From contig NZ_CP126241.1 in the NCBI RefSeq assembly GCF_030142075.1, positions 2,170,001 through 2,234,000 on the forward strand: 64,000 bases of DNA. The letters are read 5' to 3'. The notes under the pieces are model-generated. The model was not told the origin of the DNA. It saw nothing but the letters and a program-made list of their open reading frames with translations, and made no database searches. The position numbers and the translations under genes were made by a program. Every line of letters begins with the position of its first letter. Within the stretch, counting starts at the first letter, position 1. Origin of the DNA: Arthrobacter sp. zg-Y20 (GTDB lineage Bacteria; Actinomycetota; Actinomycetes; Actinomycetales; Micrococcaceae). This document shows, piece after piece, positions 18,142-26,259 of this stretch.

Positions 18142-18528
18142 TTACTCTGACTCGGCCGCGGCGGAGGCGTCTTCGAGCTGGAGATCCACCACAGGGCAGT
18201 CCTTCCACAGGCGCTCAAGTGCGTAGAAGACGCGGTCTTCTTCGTGCTGGACGTGCACCACTACGTTGGCGTAGTCCAGCAGCACCCAGCGGCCTTCGCT
18301 GCGTCCTTCGCGGCGGACGGGCTTGAGGCCCTTCTTGGACAGCTCCTCCTCAATGCCGTCAACAATGGCGTTGACCTGGCGCTCGTTCGAGGCCGATGCA
18401 ATGAGGAAGACATCCGTGATGGCCAGGCGTTCGCTGACGTCAATGGCGACAATGTCGTCGGCAATCTTGTCCGACGCCGCTTTGGCCGCCGCCCGTGCAA
18501 TGTCAATGGAAGATTCGGTGGCGCTCAA
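18142..18528 (-). CDS. rsfS: Ribosome silencing factor RsfS
   Basis: 128-residue RsfS/Iojap/YbeB protein, which binds ribosomal protein L14 and blocks joining of the subunits when nutrients are short. Visible family marks: ADDIVAIDVSERLAITDVF, then ERQVNAIVDGIEEEL and GRWVLLDYANVVVHV with the conserved W-x-x-x-D-Y pattern. It follows the 417-aa membrane-anchored gene and precedes the phosphatase, as in many actinobacteria where it sits after nadD. Confidence 0.95.
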   Translation of the reverse strand: MSATESSIDIARAAAKAASDKIADDIVAIDVSERLAITDVFLIASASNERQVNAIVDGIEEELSKKGLKPVRREGRSEGRWVLLDYANVVVHVQHEEDRVFYALERLWKDCPVVDLQLEDASAAAESE

Positions 18529-18552
18529 AGTGTGTCTCCTTGGGGAAATCGG

Positions 18553-19806
18553 TCAGCCGCCAAGGCCGCCGACGATCATTAGTACTCCGACGATCAGGGC
18601 AAGCGTGCCCAGACCTGCAACACCGAAGACCGCAAAGCGCAGCCTCCGGGTACGGCCGAGTCCGGCCGTCATAACATCGAGGGGGTCGAGCCCGAAGGCG
18701 CTGCGGGCGCCTACAGGACGCGCCGCTTCTTCGGATTCGAGGGGTGCATTGACCAGCGCGTCGGCGCGGGCCAGGATGCGCGAGTGCCGCACATCCGAGG
18801 CGTCCGCCGACCTGCGGCGGGGCGCGGCCGGGCGCTGGGCCGGACCGTTCGCCGGGACTGCGGGCATGGAACGGGCGGCCGGTCCCGCGGGACCGACCTG
18901 GGGCGTGGTGGAAGTAACAATCGGCACATGCGACGTGGGCGGCGCCTTCATGACCGGGTGTTCCATCCCCGGAACCTTCACGAATTCCAGCGGTGTCACC
19001 ATCGCCAGGTTGTGGGCGGTGGTGGGATCGCTGGAGGAGGGCTTGCGCCGCTCGTTCTCCTGCGAGAGTTTCCGGATGGCTTCGGTCCGGCGGTTGAGGA
19101 CCTTCGCGCGCTCCGCCAAAGCCTTCTGCTGGGCCAGCAGTTCCTGGTCGACGGCGTCCGGGTCATCTGCGGCCATGGCCTCCATGGCCGCAACGTGGTT
19201 GCGGGCCTGGCCTTCCAGCGCCTGGCGGGCAGCCAGTGCCTGCTCAACGCTCATGCCCGCTACGTCGGCATTAGGGTCCGCGCCGCGGGCCGGTCCGGTT
19301 TCGGCGGCCTTGGTGTCGCCAGGCTTGGCTTCCGGGCGGTTCCCGGCCTCAGAAGCTGCACCCTCCCGGGTAACTGCGTCCCGGGCAACTGCCTCCGGGG
19401 AAGCAGCCTTGCGGGCGCTGCGCCGCGAGGGCGGCGTGGAGGGTGCCGGTGCGGGGACATCCGGTGCGGAGGTTTCGGGCGCGCGGCGCCGTTCGCGCCG
19501 CAGGGGCTCGACGGGAGCAGGTGCAGGGTCTGCGGCGGCAACCGACCCACGCACGGCGGCGGTCCCGGCCTCTGCAGCGCGCTGCTGCTGAAGCCTGAGC
19601 TGCCGGCGGGTAGGCGGAGCCGTTCCGGTGTCGCGTCCGTTGTCCCGGCGCTCCTGCGTCTCGGCCAGGGCCTTGGACGCACGCAACGCTTCCCGGTCGC
19701 GGGCGCGCTGCTGGGACTCCCGTTCCCGCGGCCCCGCCGGGGAATCGACCGGTACGTCAGCCGCCCGGCGGCTGCGCCGCGGCGCGGACTCTGGACCGTT
19801 AGTCAT
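18553..19806 (-). CDS. Actinobacterial hypothetical protein with long disordered region and C-terminal membrane anchor
   Basis: 417 residues. Residues 1-180 are rich in A, P, R and E and look disordered. Residues 180-245 look like a coiled coil (MSVEQALAARQALEGQARN and LLAQQKALAERAKVLNRRTE). One hydrophobic segment close to the C-terminus (FAVFGVAGLGTLALIVGVLM) would leave nearly the whole protein in the cytosol. No catalytic motif was seen. It lies between nadD (23 bases upstream) and rsfS (24 bases downstream), so it is probably co-transcribed. Function unknown. Confidence 0.8.
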   Translation of the reverse strand: MTNGPESAPRRSRRAADVPVDSPAGPRERESQQRARDREALRASKALAETQERRDNGRDTGTAPPTRRQLRLQQQRAAEAGTAAVRGSVAAADPAPAPVEPLRRERRRAPETSAPDVPAPAPSTPPSRRSARKAASPEAVARDAVTREGAASEAGNRPEAKPGDTKAAETGPARGADPNADVAGMSVEQALAARQALEGQARNHVAAMEAMAADDPDAVDQELLAQQKALAERAKVLNRRTEAIRKLSQENERRKPSSSDPTTAHNLAMVTPLEFVKVPGMEHPVMKAPPTSHVPIVTSTTPQVGPAGPAARSMPAVPANGPAQRPAAPRRRSADASDVRHSRILARADALVNAPLESEEAARPVGARSAFGLDPLDVMTAGLGRTRRLRFAVFGVAGLGTLALIVGVLMIVGGLGG

Positions 19807-19828
19807 TTCCTACCCATCCGGTATTTGT

Positions 19829-20488
19829 TTACGCTACTGTTTCGGTTTCCGCCGGGTCCGGAGTATTCCGGCCGGCGGCGTAGAGGCGGTGCTTGGCGAT
19901 GTACTGCACCACTCCGTCCGGCACCAGGTACCAGACGGGCTTGCCCTCAACCACTCGGCGGCGGCAGTCCGTGGAAGAGATTGCCATGGCCGGCACCTCC
20001 ATCAGGGATACGTCTTCCCGCCCCATGTTTTCCAGGACGTGCCCGGGCCGGGTGACCCCCACAAAGTGGGCGAGGGACCACAGCTCCTGGATGTCCTTCC
20101 AGGAAAGGATCTGGGCCATGGCATCCGCTCCGGTGATGAAGAACAGATCGGCCTCGGGCCGTGCCGCCTTCAGGTCCCGCAGTGTATCAATGGTGTACGT
20201 GGGCCCGGGCCGGTCAATGTCCACCCTGCTGACAGTAAACCGGGGGTTCGAAGCCGTCGCGATGACTGTCATCAGGTACCGGTGTTCCGCCGGGCTTACC
20301 TGCTGCGCCGCCGGCTTGTGCCACGGTTCGCCGGTGGGTACGAAAACCACCTCGTCCAGGTCGAACCGGTCTGCCACTTCGCTTGCCGCCACCAGGTGGC
20401 CGTGGTGGATGGGATCAAACGTTCCGCCCATGACTCCCAGACGGAACCTTCGTTTTCCGTTGACGTCTGTCCGCTGCGGCTCACCCAT
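19829..20488 (-). CDS. nadD: Nicotinate-nucleotide adenylyltransferase NadD
   Basis: 219 residues; makes deamido-NAD from nicotinate mononucleotide in de novo and salvage NAD synthesis. Motifs: [15 protein letters not shown] (G-G-x-F-D-P-x-H-x-G-H), [10 protein letters not shown], and the C-terminal SSTDCRRRV matching the ISSTxIR nucleotide-binding motif. The ATG at 20488 has GGAGG 11 bases before it; a GTG at 20515 is a possible longer start. With nadR at 15.2 kb the window carries two separate NAD-forming adenylyltransferases. Confidence 0.95.
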   Translation of the reverse strand: MGEPQRTDVNGKRRFRLGVMGGTFDPIHHGHLVAASEVADRFDLDEVVFVPTGEPWHKPAAQQVSPAEHRYLMTVIATASNPRFTVSRVDIDRPGPTYTIDTLRDLKAARPEADLFFITGADAMAQILSWKDIQELWSLAHFVGVTRPGHVLENMGREDVSLMEVPAMAISSTDCRRRVVEGKPVWYLVPDGVVQYIAKHRLYAAGRNTPDPAETETVA

Positions 20489-20523
20489 GGGGATAAATGC
20501 CTCCGCTGACTGCACCGGGAACG

Positions 20524-20766
20524 TCAGTCCTGGATTGCCTGGCCGTGGTCATGCTTGTTCGCGAACTGGCGCTGGGGATCCACATGCTCCGCTTCGGCCT
20601 CGTGCCGGTTGCCGACGTTGGTGAAGGACACGGTGACGAGCATCAGGAGCAGCAGCAGCGCCATGATGACCCCGCCGTAGACGTACGGGGACACCGGAAG
20701 CTCGACGTGGTGTTCTTCGGCCATCTCCGCAGCATGAAGCACGGCGCCCGTAAGCTGGATCAGCAT
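20524..20766 (-). CDS. Small single-pass membrane protein upstream of nadD
   Basis: 80 residues with one hydrophobic segment (about 30-48, [19 protein letters not shown]), then a conserved-looking FTNVGNRHE and a histidine-rich charged tail. It is 35 bases before the nadD ATG on the same strand, so one transcript is likely. Similar short proteins occur at this place in other Arthrobacter-type genomes, as far as I recall. No function is known. Confidence 0.72.
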   Translation of the reverse strand: MLIQLTGAVLHAAEMAEEHHVELPVSPYVYGGVIMALLLLLMLVTVSFTNVGNRHEAEAEHVDPQRQFANKHDHGQAIQD

Positions 20767-20886
20767 GTATCTCCCCTAGGGATCTGTAGGTTCCGCCGGG
20801 TGGCCGGCGTTCGGTTTCTAAGTCAATGGTACGCGTAACGGGATGCACATCGCAGCCGGGCCGCTCCCGGCCGCGGTTGGCTGCCG

Positions 20887-22254
20887 CTAGCCGCGGATCT
20901 GTCCGTCGCCTTGGATGATCCATTTGGTGGTGGTCAGTTCCTTCAGTCCCATGGGCCCGCGGGCGTGCATCTTCTGGGTCGAAATGCCCACTTCGGCGCC
21001 CAGTCCCAGCTCTCCCCCGTCCGTGAAGCGGGTCGAGGCGTTCACAATCACTGCCGCCGAGTCGATCTCGGCTATGAAGCGTTCCGCGTTGGCCAAGTCA
21101 TTGGTGATGATCGCCTCGGTATGGCCGGTGGTCCAGCGCCGGATATGGTCCACAGCTTCGTCCAGGCTGTCCACCACCGCCACAGCCAGGTCAAGATCCA
21201 TGTACTCGCGCCCCCAGTCGGCGTCGTCGGCAGGTGCCGCAGTGACGCCGTCGGGCAGCAGCGTCATGGCCCGGGCATCGGCGTGCAGGCGCACCCCGGC
21301 CGCCGCGAGGGCAGCCAAGACGTCGGGAGCGGCCGGAGCTGCCTCATGGATCAGCAGGGTTTCCACCGTGTTGCAGACACTGGGCCGCTGGGTTTTGGCG
21401 TTCAGCAGGATCTCGACGGCCATTTCCACGGGTGCGGTGCGGTCCAGATAAATGTGCACGTTCCCCTCCCCCGTTTCGATCACCGGAACGGTGGCATTGG
21501 TAACCACGGACTGGATCAGCGAGCGGCCGCCGCGGGGAATCAGCACATCCACCCGGCCGCGGGCTTTCATCAGGACGGCGGCGCCTTCGCGGCCGTACCG
21601 GTCCACGCTCTGCACGGCGTCCGCGGGCAGCCCGGCATCCTCGAGTGAATCCCGGATGATCTGCACCAGCACCTCGTTGGTGGCCGCGGCGGCACTGCCG
21701 CCCCGCAGGATCACCGCATTTCCGCTCTTCAGCGCCAGACCGGCAATGTCCAGGGTGACGTTGGGCCGGGCTTCGTAAATGGCCGCGACCACGCCCATGG
21801 GCACATGCACCTGGCGCAGCCGCAAGCCGTTGGGGAGCGTCTGGCCGCGGGCTACGGAGCCCACCGGGTCCGGCAGGCCGGCCAGGTTCTCCAGTGCCGC
21901 CGCGAGGGAGGCAATGCGTTCAGCCGTCAGGGCGAGCCGGTCCAGCATGGCTGCAGAGGTGCCGTTTTCCCGGCCGGCGGCCAGGTCGCGGGCATTGGCC
22001 GCAAGGATTACTTCCCGTCCGGCCCTGACGTTGTCCGCAATCCGCAGCAGGGCGCGGTCTTTCCAGGCCCGGTTGGCGCGCGCCAGCCGCCGCGCGGCAG
22101 CCCTGGAACGGTCGGCCACGGCGTGGACCTGCGCTTCGACGTTCTCCGCGGAGACCGCACCGGCTTCGGGCTCCGGCGCTGCGGCTGTCCCGTCTGCAGC
22201 TGTCCCGTCAGTGCCGGTGCCGACGCTTGCCTCGCTTGTGTTCACGGAATTCAT
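20887..22254 (-). CDS. proA: Glutamate-5-semialdehyde dehydrogenase (gamma-glutamyl phosphate reductase)
   Basis: 455 residues; reduces glutamyl-5-phosphate with NADPH in the second step of proline synthesis. The catalytic cysteine lies in RPSVCNTVETLL near residue 293; GVVAAIYEARPNVT and ALKSGNAVILRGGS are typical of ProA. The first 45 residues are an acidic, alanine-rich extension not usual in the family. ATG overlaps the proB stop as ATGA, so ProB and ProA are probably made in step. Confidence 0.96.
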   Translation of the reverse strand: MNSVNTSEASVGTGTDGTAADGTAAAPEPEAGAVSAENVEAQVHAVADRSRAAARRLARANRAWKDRALLRIADNVRAGREVILAANARDLAAGRENGTSAAMLDRLALTAERIASLAAALENLAGLPDPVGSVARGQTLPNGLRLRQVHVPMGVVAAIYEARPNVTLDIAGLALKSGNAVILRGGSAAAATNEVLVQIIRDSLEDAGLPADAVQSVDRYGREGAAVLMKARGRVDVLIPRGGRSLIQSVVTNATVPVIETGEGNVHIYLDRTAPVEMAVEILLNAKTQRPSVCNTVETLLIHEAAPAAPDVLAALAAAGVRLHADARAMTLLPDGVTAAPADDADWGREYMDLDLAVAVVDSLDEAVDHIRRWTTGHTEAIITNDLANAERFIAEIDSAAVIVNASTRFTDGGELGLGAEVGISTQKMHARGPMGLKELTTTKWIIQGDGQIRG

Positions 22255-23465
22255 GCCTCCAGTGTAGGACCGGCACCGGTTTCAGGCGCGGGTACGGCGG
22301 TTTGGGCCTGGTGCAGCAGAACCAGGTCATTCACGTGCACCACGGCGCGTTCGTAGCCGCGGCCGAGCTCACGGGACAGTTCCCGGGTGGAACGGCCCAG
22401 CATGGAGGGCAGTTCATCGGACCCGTAGTTGCTAAGCCCGTGGGCAATCACCCGGCCGGCGGTATCGGCCAGGGCAACCGCGTCTCCGGGTTCGAAGCGT
22501 CCTTCCACCGAGGCGATCCCTGCCGGCAGCAGCGAACGGTGCCGCTCCCCCACAGCGCGCGCGGCGCCGTCGTCCAGCACCAGGGTGCCTTGGATCCGGG
22601 CCAGGTGCGCCAGCCATAGCAGGCGGATGGACTGGCGGCGCCCGCGGGTGGTGAACCAGGTGCCGACGTCCTCACCGGCCAGCGCGGCCGCGGCGTTGGC
22701 CGTGGAGGTCACCAATGCGGGAATGCCGGATTCTGCGGCAATGGTGGCCGCTTCCACCTTGGTGGCCATCCCGCCGGTGCCCACCCCTGCCTTGCCGACC
22801 TTGCCGATGCGTACATCGGCAAGGTCCTTCGGGCCGGTGACCTCGGGAATGCGGCGCGCACCCTCGCCGGGCGGACCGTCGTAGAGGGCGTCGACGTCGG
22901 AAAGAAGAATGAGCGCGTCGGCCTTGACCAGGTGCGCCACGAGGGCGGCGAGCCGGTCATTGTCGCCGAAGCGGATTTCGTGGCTGGCGACGGCGTCGTT
23001 TTCGTTGACGATCGGCAGTACACCGAAGTTCAGGAGCCGTTCCATGGCGCGGTGCGCGTTGGCGTGGTGGGTACGCCGCATGAGGTCCTCGATGGTCAAC
23101 AGGACCTGGCTCACGGTGACGCCGTGGGCCCCGAACGCAGCCGTGTACCGGGCCATCAGCAGGCCCTGCCCCACACTGGCGGCCGCCTGCTGGGAGGAAA
23201 GCTGCGCGGGGCGCCGAGCCAGGCCCAGCGGGGCCAGCCCGGCGCTGATGGCACCGGAGGAGACCAGGATGATCTCGGTGCCTTGCGCGTGCCGTGCGGA
23301 CAGCACGTCAGCCAGGGACCGCAGCGCTGCATCGGAAATGCCGCCCGCCACGGAAGTCAGGGACGAGGAGCCCACTTTGACCACCACGCGCCGGGCGCGC
23401 GCCAATCCGGAACGGGAGGTCAGCGCACGGCGGGCAGGCGGGGGTGATTCGGTGAGTTCACTCAT
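22251..23465 (-). CDS. proB: Glutamate 5-kinase
   Basis: 404 residues; phosphorylates glutamate in the first, feedback-inhibited step of proline synthesis. The amino acid kinase domain starts at RRVVVKVGSSSLTS and includes SSGAISAGL and NENDAVASHEIRFGDND; the last 100 or so residues form a PUA domain (GVLA-like LVLDDGAARAV onwards). Located between obg and proA on the same strand, the same order as in mycobacteria. Confidence 0.96.
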   Translation of the reverse strand: MSELTESPPPARRALTSRSGLARARRVVVKVGSSSLTSVAGGISDAALRSLADVLSARHAQGTEIILVSSGAISAGLAPLGLARRPAQLSSQQAAASVGQGLLMARYTAAFGAHGVTVSQVLLTIEDLMRRTHHANAHRAMERLLNFGVLPIVNENDAVASHEIRFGDNDRLAALVAHLVKADALILLSDVDALYDGPPGEGARRIPEVTGPKDLADVRIGKVGKAGVGTGGMATKVEAATIAAESGIPALVTSTANAAAALAGEDVGTWFTTRGRRQSIRLLWLAHLARIQGTLVLDDGAARAVGERHRSLLPAGIASVEGRFEPGDAVALADTAGRVIAHGLSNYGSDELPSMLGRSTRELSRELGRGYERAVVHVNDLVLLHQAQTAVPAPETGAGPTLEA

Positions 23466-23517
23466 AACCTGCCCAGCCTAAGCGCTGAGCCTCCTCCGTG
23501 GCCGGACTGTGAAGGGG

Positions 23518-25113
23518 TTACTCCCCTTCGTTACCCTCTGCCGCTTCATCGGCCGTTGCGGGGCGCGGGTTGTGCTTGTAGTTCACGGACTCGGTCCAGA
23601 TGCCGGCACGGCGCTCGGATTCGAGTTCCGCGCGGGCCGCCGCACGGGCGTCCTTGCGCTTCTGGTGGTCTTCGCGCTTCTCTTCACGGGTGGGGCGGGA
23701 GAAGTCCTCCACGCGGATGTCGCTGCCGCGCGGGGAGGCAGCGAGCAGTTCCGCGCCGCCGATCATGGTCGGCTCCCAGTCGAAGACGACGCCGTCGCCC
23801 TCGCCGATCACCACGGCGTCGCCGGGCTTGGCGCCTTCCTTGAACAGCTTCTCCTCCACGCCCAGCTTGGCGAGGCGGTCGGCCAGGTAGCCCACGGCTT
23901 CATCGTTGGTGAAGTCGGTCTGCTGGACCCAGCGCACCGGCTTCTCGCCCAGGACGCGGAAGAGCGGCTCAAGGTTGCGTTCCTCGCGGCGGATCATGAA
24001 GCCGCCCTTGTAGTTGACGCCGCGCGGTTTCAGGACCGGCGGCTGGATGCGCGGCGGAGCCTGCTCGACGGCGTCGCGGGCGTCCTTGACGATCCCGGCC
24101 ATGGCGAACCCGAGTTCACGAAGGCCCTCGTGGCTGGAGGCGGAGACCTCAAACACGCGGTAGCCGCGTTTTTCCAGTTCCGGACGGACGAATTCGGCCA
24201 TGTCGCGGCCGTCGGGGACGTCCACCTTGTTCAGTGCGACCAGGCGCGGGCGGCGGTTCAGCGGCACGACGTCGCCGTCGGTGCCGGCGTAGCTCATGTC
24301 TACTTCGTACTTCTCGAGTTCGCGCTCGATGATTTCCAGGTCGCCGATGGGGTCGCGGTCCGTCTCCAGGGCGGCGCAGTCAAGCACATGCACCAGGGCG
24401 GCGCAGCGTTCGACGTGGCGCAGGAAGTTGTGGCCGAGGCCCTTGCCTTCGGAGGCGCCCTCGATCAGGCCGGGCACATCCGCCACGGTGAAGCGCACAT
24501 CGCCGGACTGGACGACGCCGAGGTTCGGGATCAGCGTGGTGAAGGGGTAGTCGGCAATCTTCGGGCGGGCCGCGGACATGGCCGCAATCAGCGAGGACTT
24601 GCCGGCGGACGGGAAGCCCACCAGTGCAATGTCGGCGATGGACTTCAGCTCCAGGACAATGTCCGCTTCCTCGCCGGGAATACCCAGCAGCGCGAACCCG
24701 GGAGCCTTGCGCTTCTGCGAGGAAAGGGAGGAGTTGCCGAGGCCGCCCTGGCCACCGGCGGCAGCGATGTATTCGAAGCCCTCCCCGACCATGTCCGCCA
24801 GCACTTCGCCGTCCTTGTTCTTCACGACGGTGCCGTCCGGAACCGGGAGGATCAGCGTCTCGCCGGTCTTGCCGGCGCGCCAGTCGCCCATGCCGTTGCC
24901 GCCGTTGGTGGCGTGGCGGTGGGGGGCGTGGTGGTAATCGAGCAGGGTGGTGGTTTGGGAGTCAACACGCAGGATGACGTCGCCGCCGTCGCCGCCGTTG
25001 CCGCCGTCGGGCCCGCCCAGCGGCTTGAACTTTTCACGCTTGACGGACACGCAACCATGGCCGCCTGTACCGCCCGAAACGTGCAGCACTACGCGGTCTA
25101 CAAAGCTGGCCAT
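23518..25113 (-). CDS. obg: GTPase Obg/CgtA
   Basis: 531 residues; essential GTPase tied to 50S assembly and stress signalling. Three domains: the glycine-rich Obg fold (1-158, [20 protein letters not shown]), the G domain with P-loop [10 protein letters not shown] near 165, DVPGLIEGA (G3) and NKVD (G4), and the actinobacterial C-terminal OCT domain (about 345-425) followed by a charged tail of 100 residues. It follows rplU-rpmA, separated by a strong terminator, so it must have its own promoter or rely on read-through. Confidence 0.97.
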   Translation of the reverse strand: MASFVDRVVLHVSGGTGGHGCVSVKREKFKPLGGPDGGNGGDGGDVILRVDSQTTTLLDYHHAPHRHATNGGNGMGDWRAGKTGETLILPVPDGTVVKNKDGEVLADMVGEGFEYIAAAGGQGGLGNSSLSSQKRKAPGFALLGIPGEEADIVLELKSIADIALVGFPSAGKSSLIAAMSAARPKIADYPFTTLIPNLGVVQSGDVRFTVADVPGLIEGASEGKGLGHNFLRHVERCAALVHVLDCAALETDRDPIGDLEIIERELEKYEVDMSYAGTDGDVVPLNRRPRLVALNKVDVPDGRDMAEFVRPELEKRGYRVFEVSASSHEGLRELGFAMAGIVKDARDAVEQAPPRIQPPVLKPRGVNYKGGFMIRREERNLEPLFRVLGEKPVRWVQQTDFTNDEAVGYLADRLAKLGVEEKLFKEGAKPGDAVVIGEGDGVVFDWEPTMIGGAELLAASPRGSDIRVEDFSRPTREEKREDHQKRKDARAAARAELESERRAGIWTESVNYKHNPRPATADEAAEGNEGE

Positions 25114-25161
25114 GGTTCTCCTTCAAAGGAACTTCTTGATCATGCCAATTCTACTTGGCTT

Positions 25162-25200
25162 AAAAAACGACGGGGCGGGCCATCAAGGCCCGCCCCGTCG
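25162..25200 (-). terminator. Rho-independent terminator between rpmA and obg
   Basis: Perfect 14-bp stem (CGACGGGGCGGGCC with GGCCCGCCCCGTCG), 5-base loop, then six T residues on the minus strand. It follows the rpmA stop by about 20 bases and lies 48 bases before the obg start, so it probably separates abundant ribosomal protein message from obg. Confidence 0.9.
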
Positions 25201-25220
25201 GAAAAGCTAATTGCCGGTGA

Positions 25221-25484
25221 TTACTCGGCGGCTGCAGGAGCCACGATGTTCACGACGCGGCGGCCGCGACGGCTGCCGAATTCAACTGCACCTGCTGCCA
25301 GGGCGAACAGGGTGTCGTCGCCTCCGCGGCCAACGCCCTCACCCGGGTGGAAGTGGGTGCCGCGCTGGCGAACGATGATTTCGCCTGCCTTGACAACCTG
25401 GCCGCCGAAACGCTTCACGCCGAGGTACTGGGCGTTGGAGTCGCGACCGTTGCGAGTGGAACTCGCACCTTTCTTATGTGCCAT
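25221..25484 (-). CDS. rpmA: 50S ribosomal protein L27
   Basis: 87-residue L27. The start [20 protein letters not shown] is the standard L27 N-terminus reaching the peptidyl transferase centre. No cleavable Firmicutes-type prefix is present. The gene is 85 bases after rplU in the usual rplU-rpmA order, and a strong terminator follows. Confidence 0.98.
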   Translation of the reverse strand: MAHKKGASSTRNGRDSNAQYLGVKRFGGQVVKAGEIIVRQRGTHFHPGEGVGRGGDDTLFALAAGAVEFGSRRGRRVVNIVAPAAAE

Positions 25485-25569
25485 TTCTTTGCCTGCCTTT
25501 GCTAACTGATATTGAAACCCACAGGCGGGATCACTCCCGCGTTCCCGGCCGTGAAGCCGGGGCGGAGGA

Positions 25570-25878
25570 TCAGGAGTTGATGGACGTAACCTTGACCTTG
25601 GTCAGCGAGGAGCGGTAGCCCTGACGCTTCTTGTAGCCGGTCTTGTTCTTGAACTTCTGGATGACGATCTTCGGACCCCGGAAGTTCTCGATGATTTCTG
25701 CCGTCACGGTAACCTTGGCCAGGTCCTGTGCAGCAGAGGTGACCTTGTCGCCATCAACCAAAAGCAGGGCAGGCAGCTCAAAGGTGCTACCGGCTCCACC
25801 GGGGACGCGGTCCAGGGTTACGAGGTCTCCGACGGAAACCTTTTCTTGGCGGCCGCCAGCGCGGACAATCGCGTACAC
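25570..25878 (-). CDS. rplU: 50S ribosomal protein L21
   Basis: 102-residue L21 from the chosen [21 protein letters not shown] at the N-terminus and [15 protein letters not shown] near the C-terminus are the family marks. The GTG at 25878 was preferred to one at 25893 because AGAGAAG then lies at a workable distance and the family usually begins at this valine. First gene of rplU-rpmA. Confidence 0.97.
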   Translation of the reverse strand: MYAIVRAGGRQEKVSVGDLVTLDRVPGGAGSTFELPALLLVDGDKVTSAAQDLAKVTVTAEIIENFRGPKIVIQKFKNKTGYKKRQGYRSSLTKVKVTSINS

Positions 25879-26259
25879 CACTTGGGAACTCACTTCTCTC
25901 GACGTTTAATACTTGGATGCGCATTTGGCGGGGCCAGAATTGTGCCCGCCTTGCGCCATGCAGTTCCGCCTGAACCGATAAACGGTTGGAAGGCGTTCGC
26001 ACCGAAGTTCAAGGCTACGCTAACGGGACCATAACCCGCAAATGCGTTCTGCATATGCACGTTGGACCTGCGCGCCACCGACTGCCAGTGCCACTGCTCG
26101 GCTCCTACTTTATCCTATCTGGGCGCTGTTCCCGGCATCGGCCCCTTCCGGCCCTCCGGGCCGTGTCGGACAGCCGCGCCGGATTAAATACCAAGGGCGG
26201 CAGGGTCCATATGGACCCCGCCGCCCAACAGGCACCGGCGCTGCCGGCACCTCGCGGTA
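25879..26259 (-). other. Intergenic region between rne and rplU
   Basis: About 380 bases without a gene. Next to rne is a 32-base palindromic terminator (26195-26226). The rest is likely the rplU promoter and a leader of about 200 bases; a GATAGGATAAAGT stretch on the minus strand near 26105-26117 is a possible -10 region. A structured L21 leader is possible but I could not fold one with confidence. Confidence 0.5.
26195..26226 (-). terminator. Terminator-like palindrome after rne
   Basis: A 32-base near-perfect palindrome with 16-base arms (GGGCGGCAGGGTCCAT and its complement with one mismatch), 35 bases after the rne stop. On the minus strand it is followed by TTGGTATTT, a weak U-tract. 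Likely ends or slows rne transcription before rplU. Confidence 0.65.
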
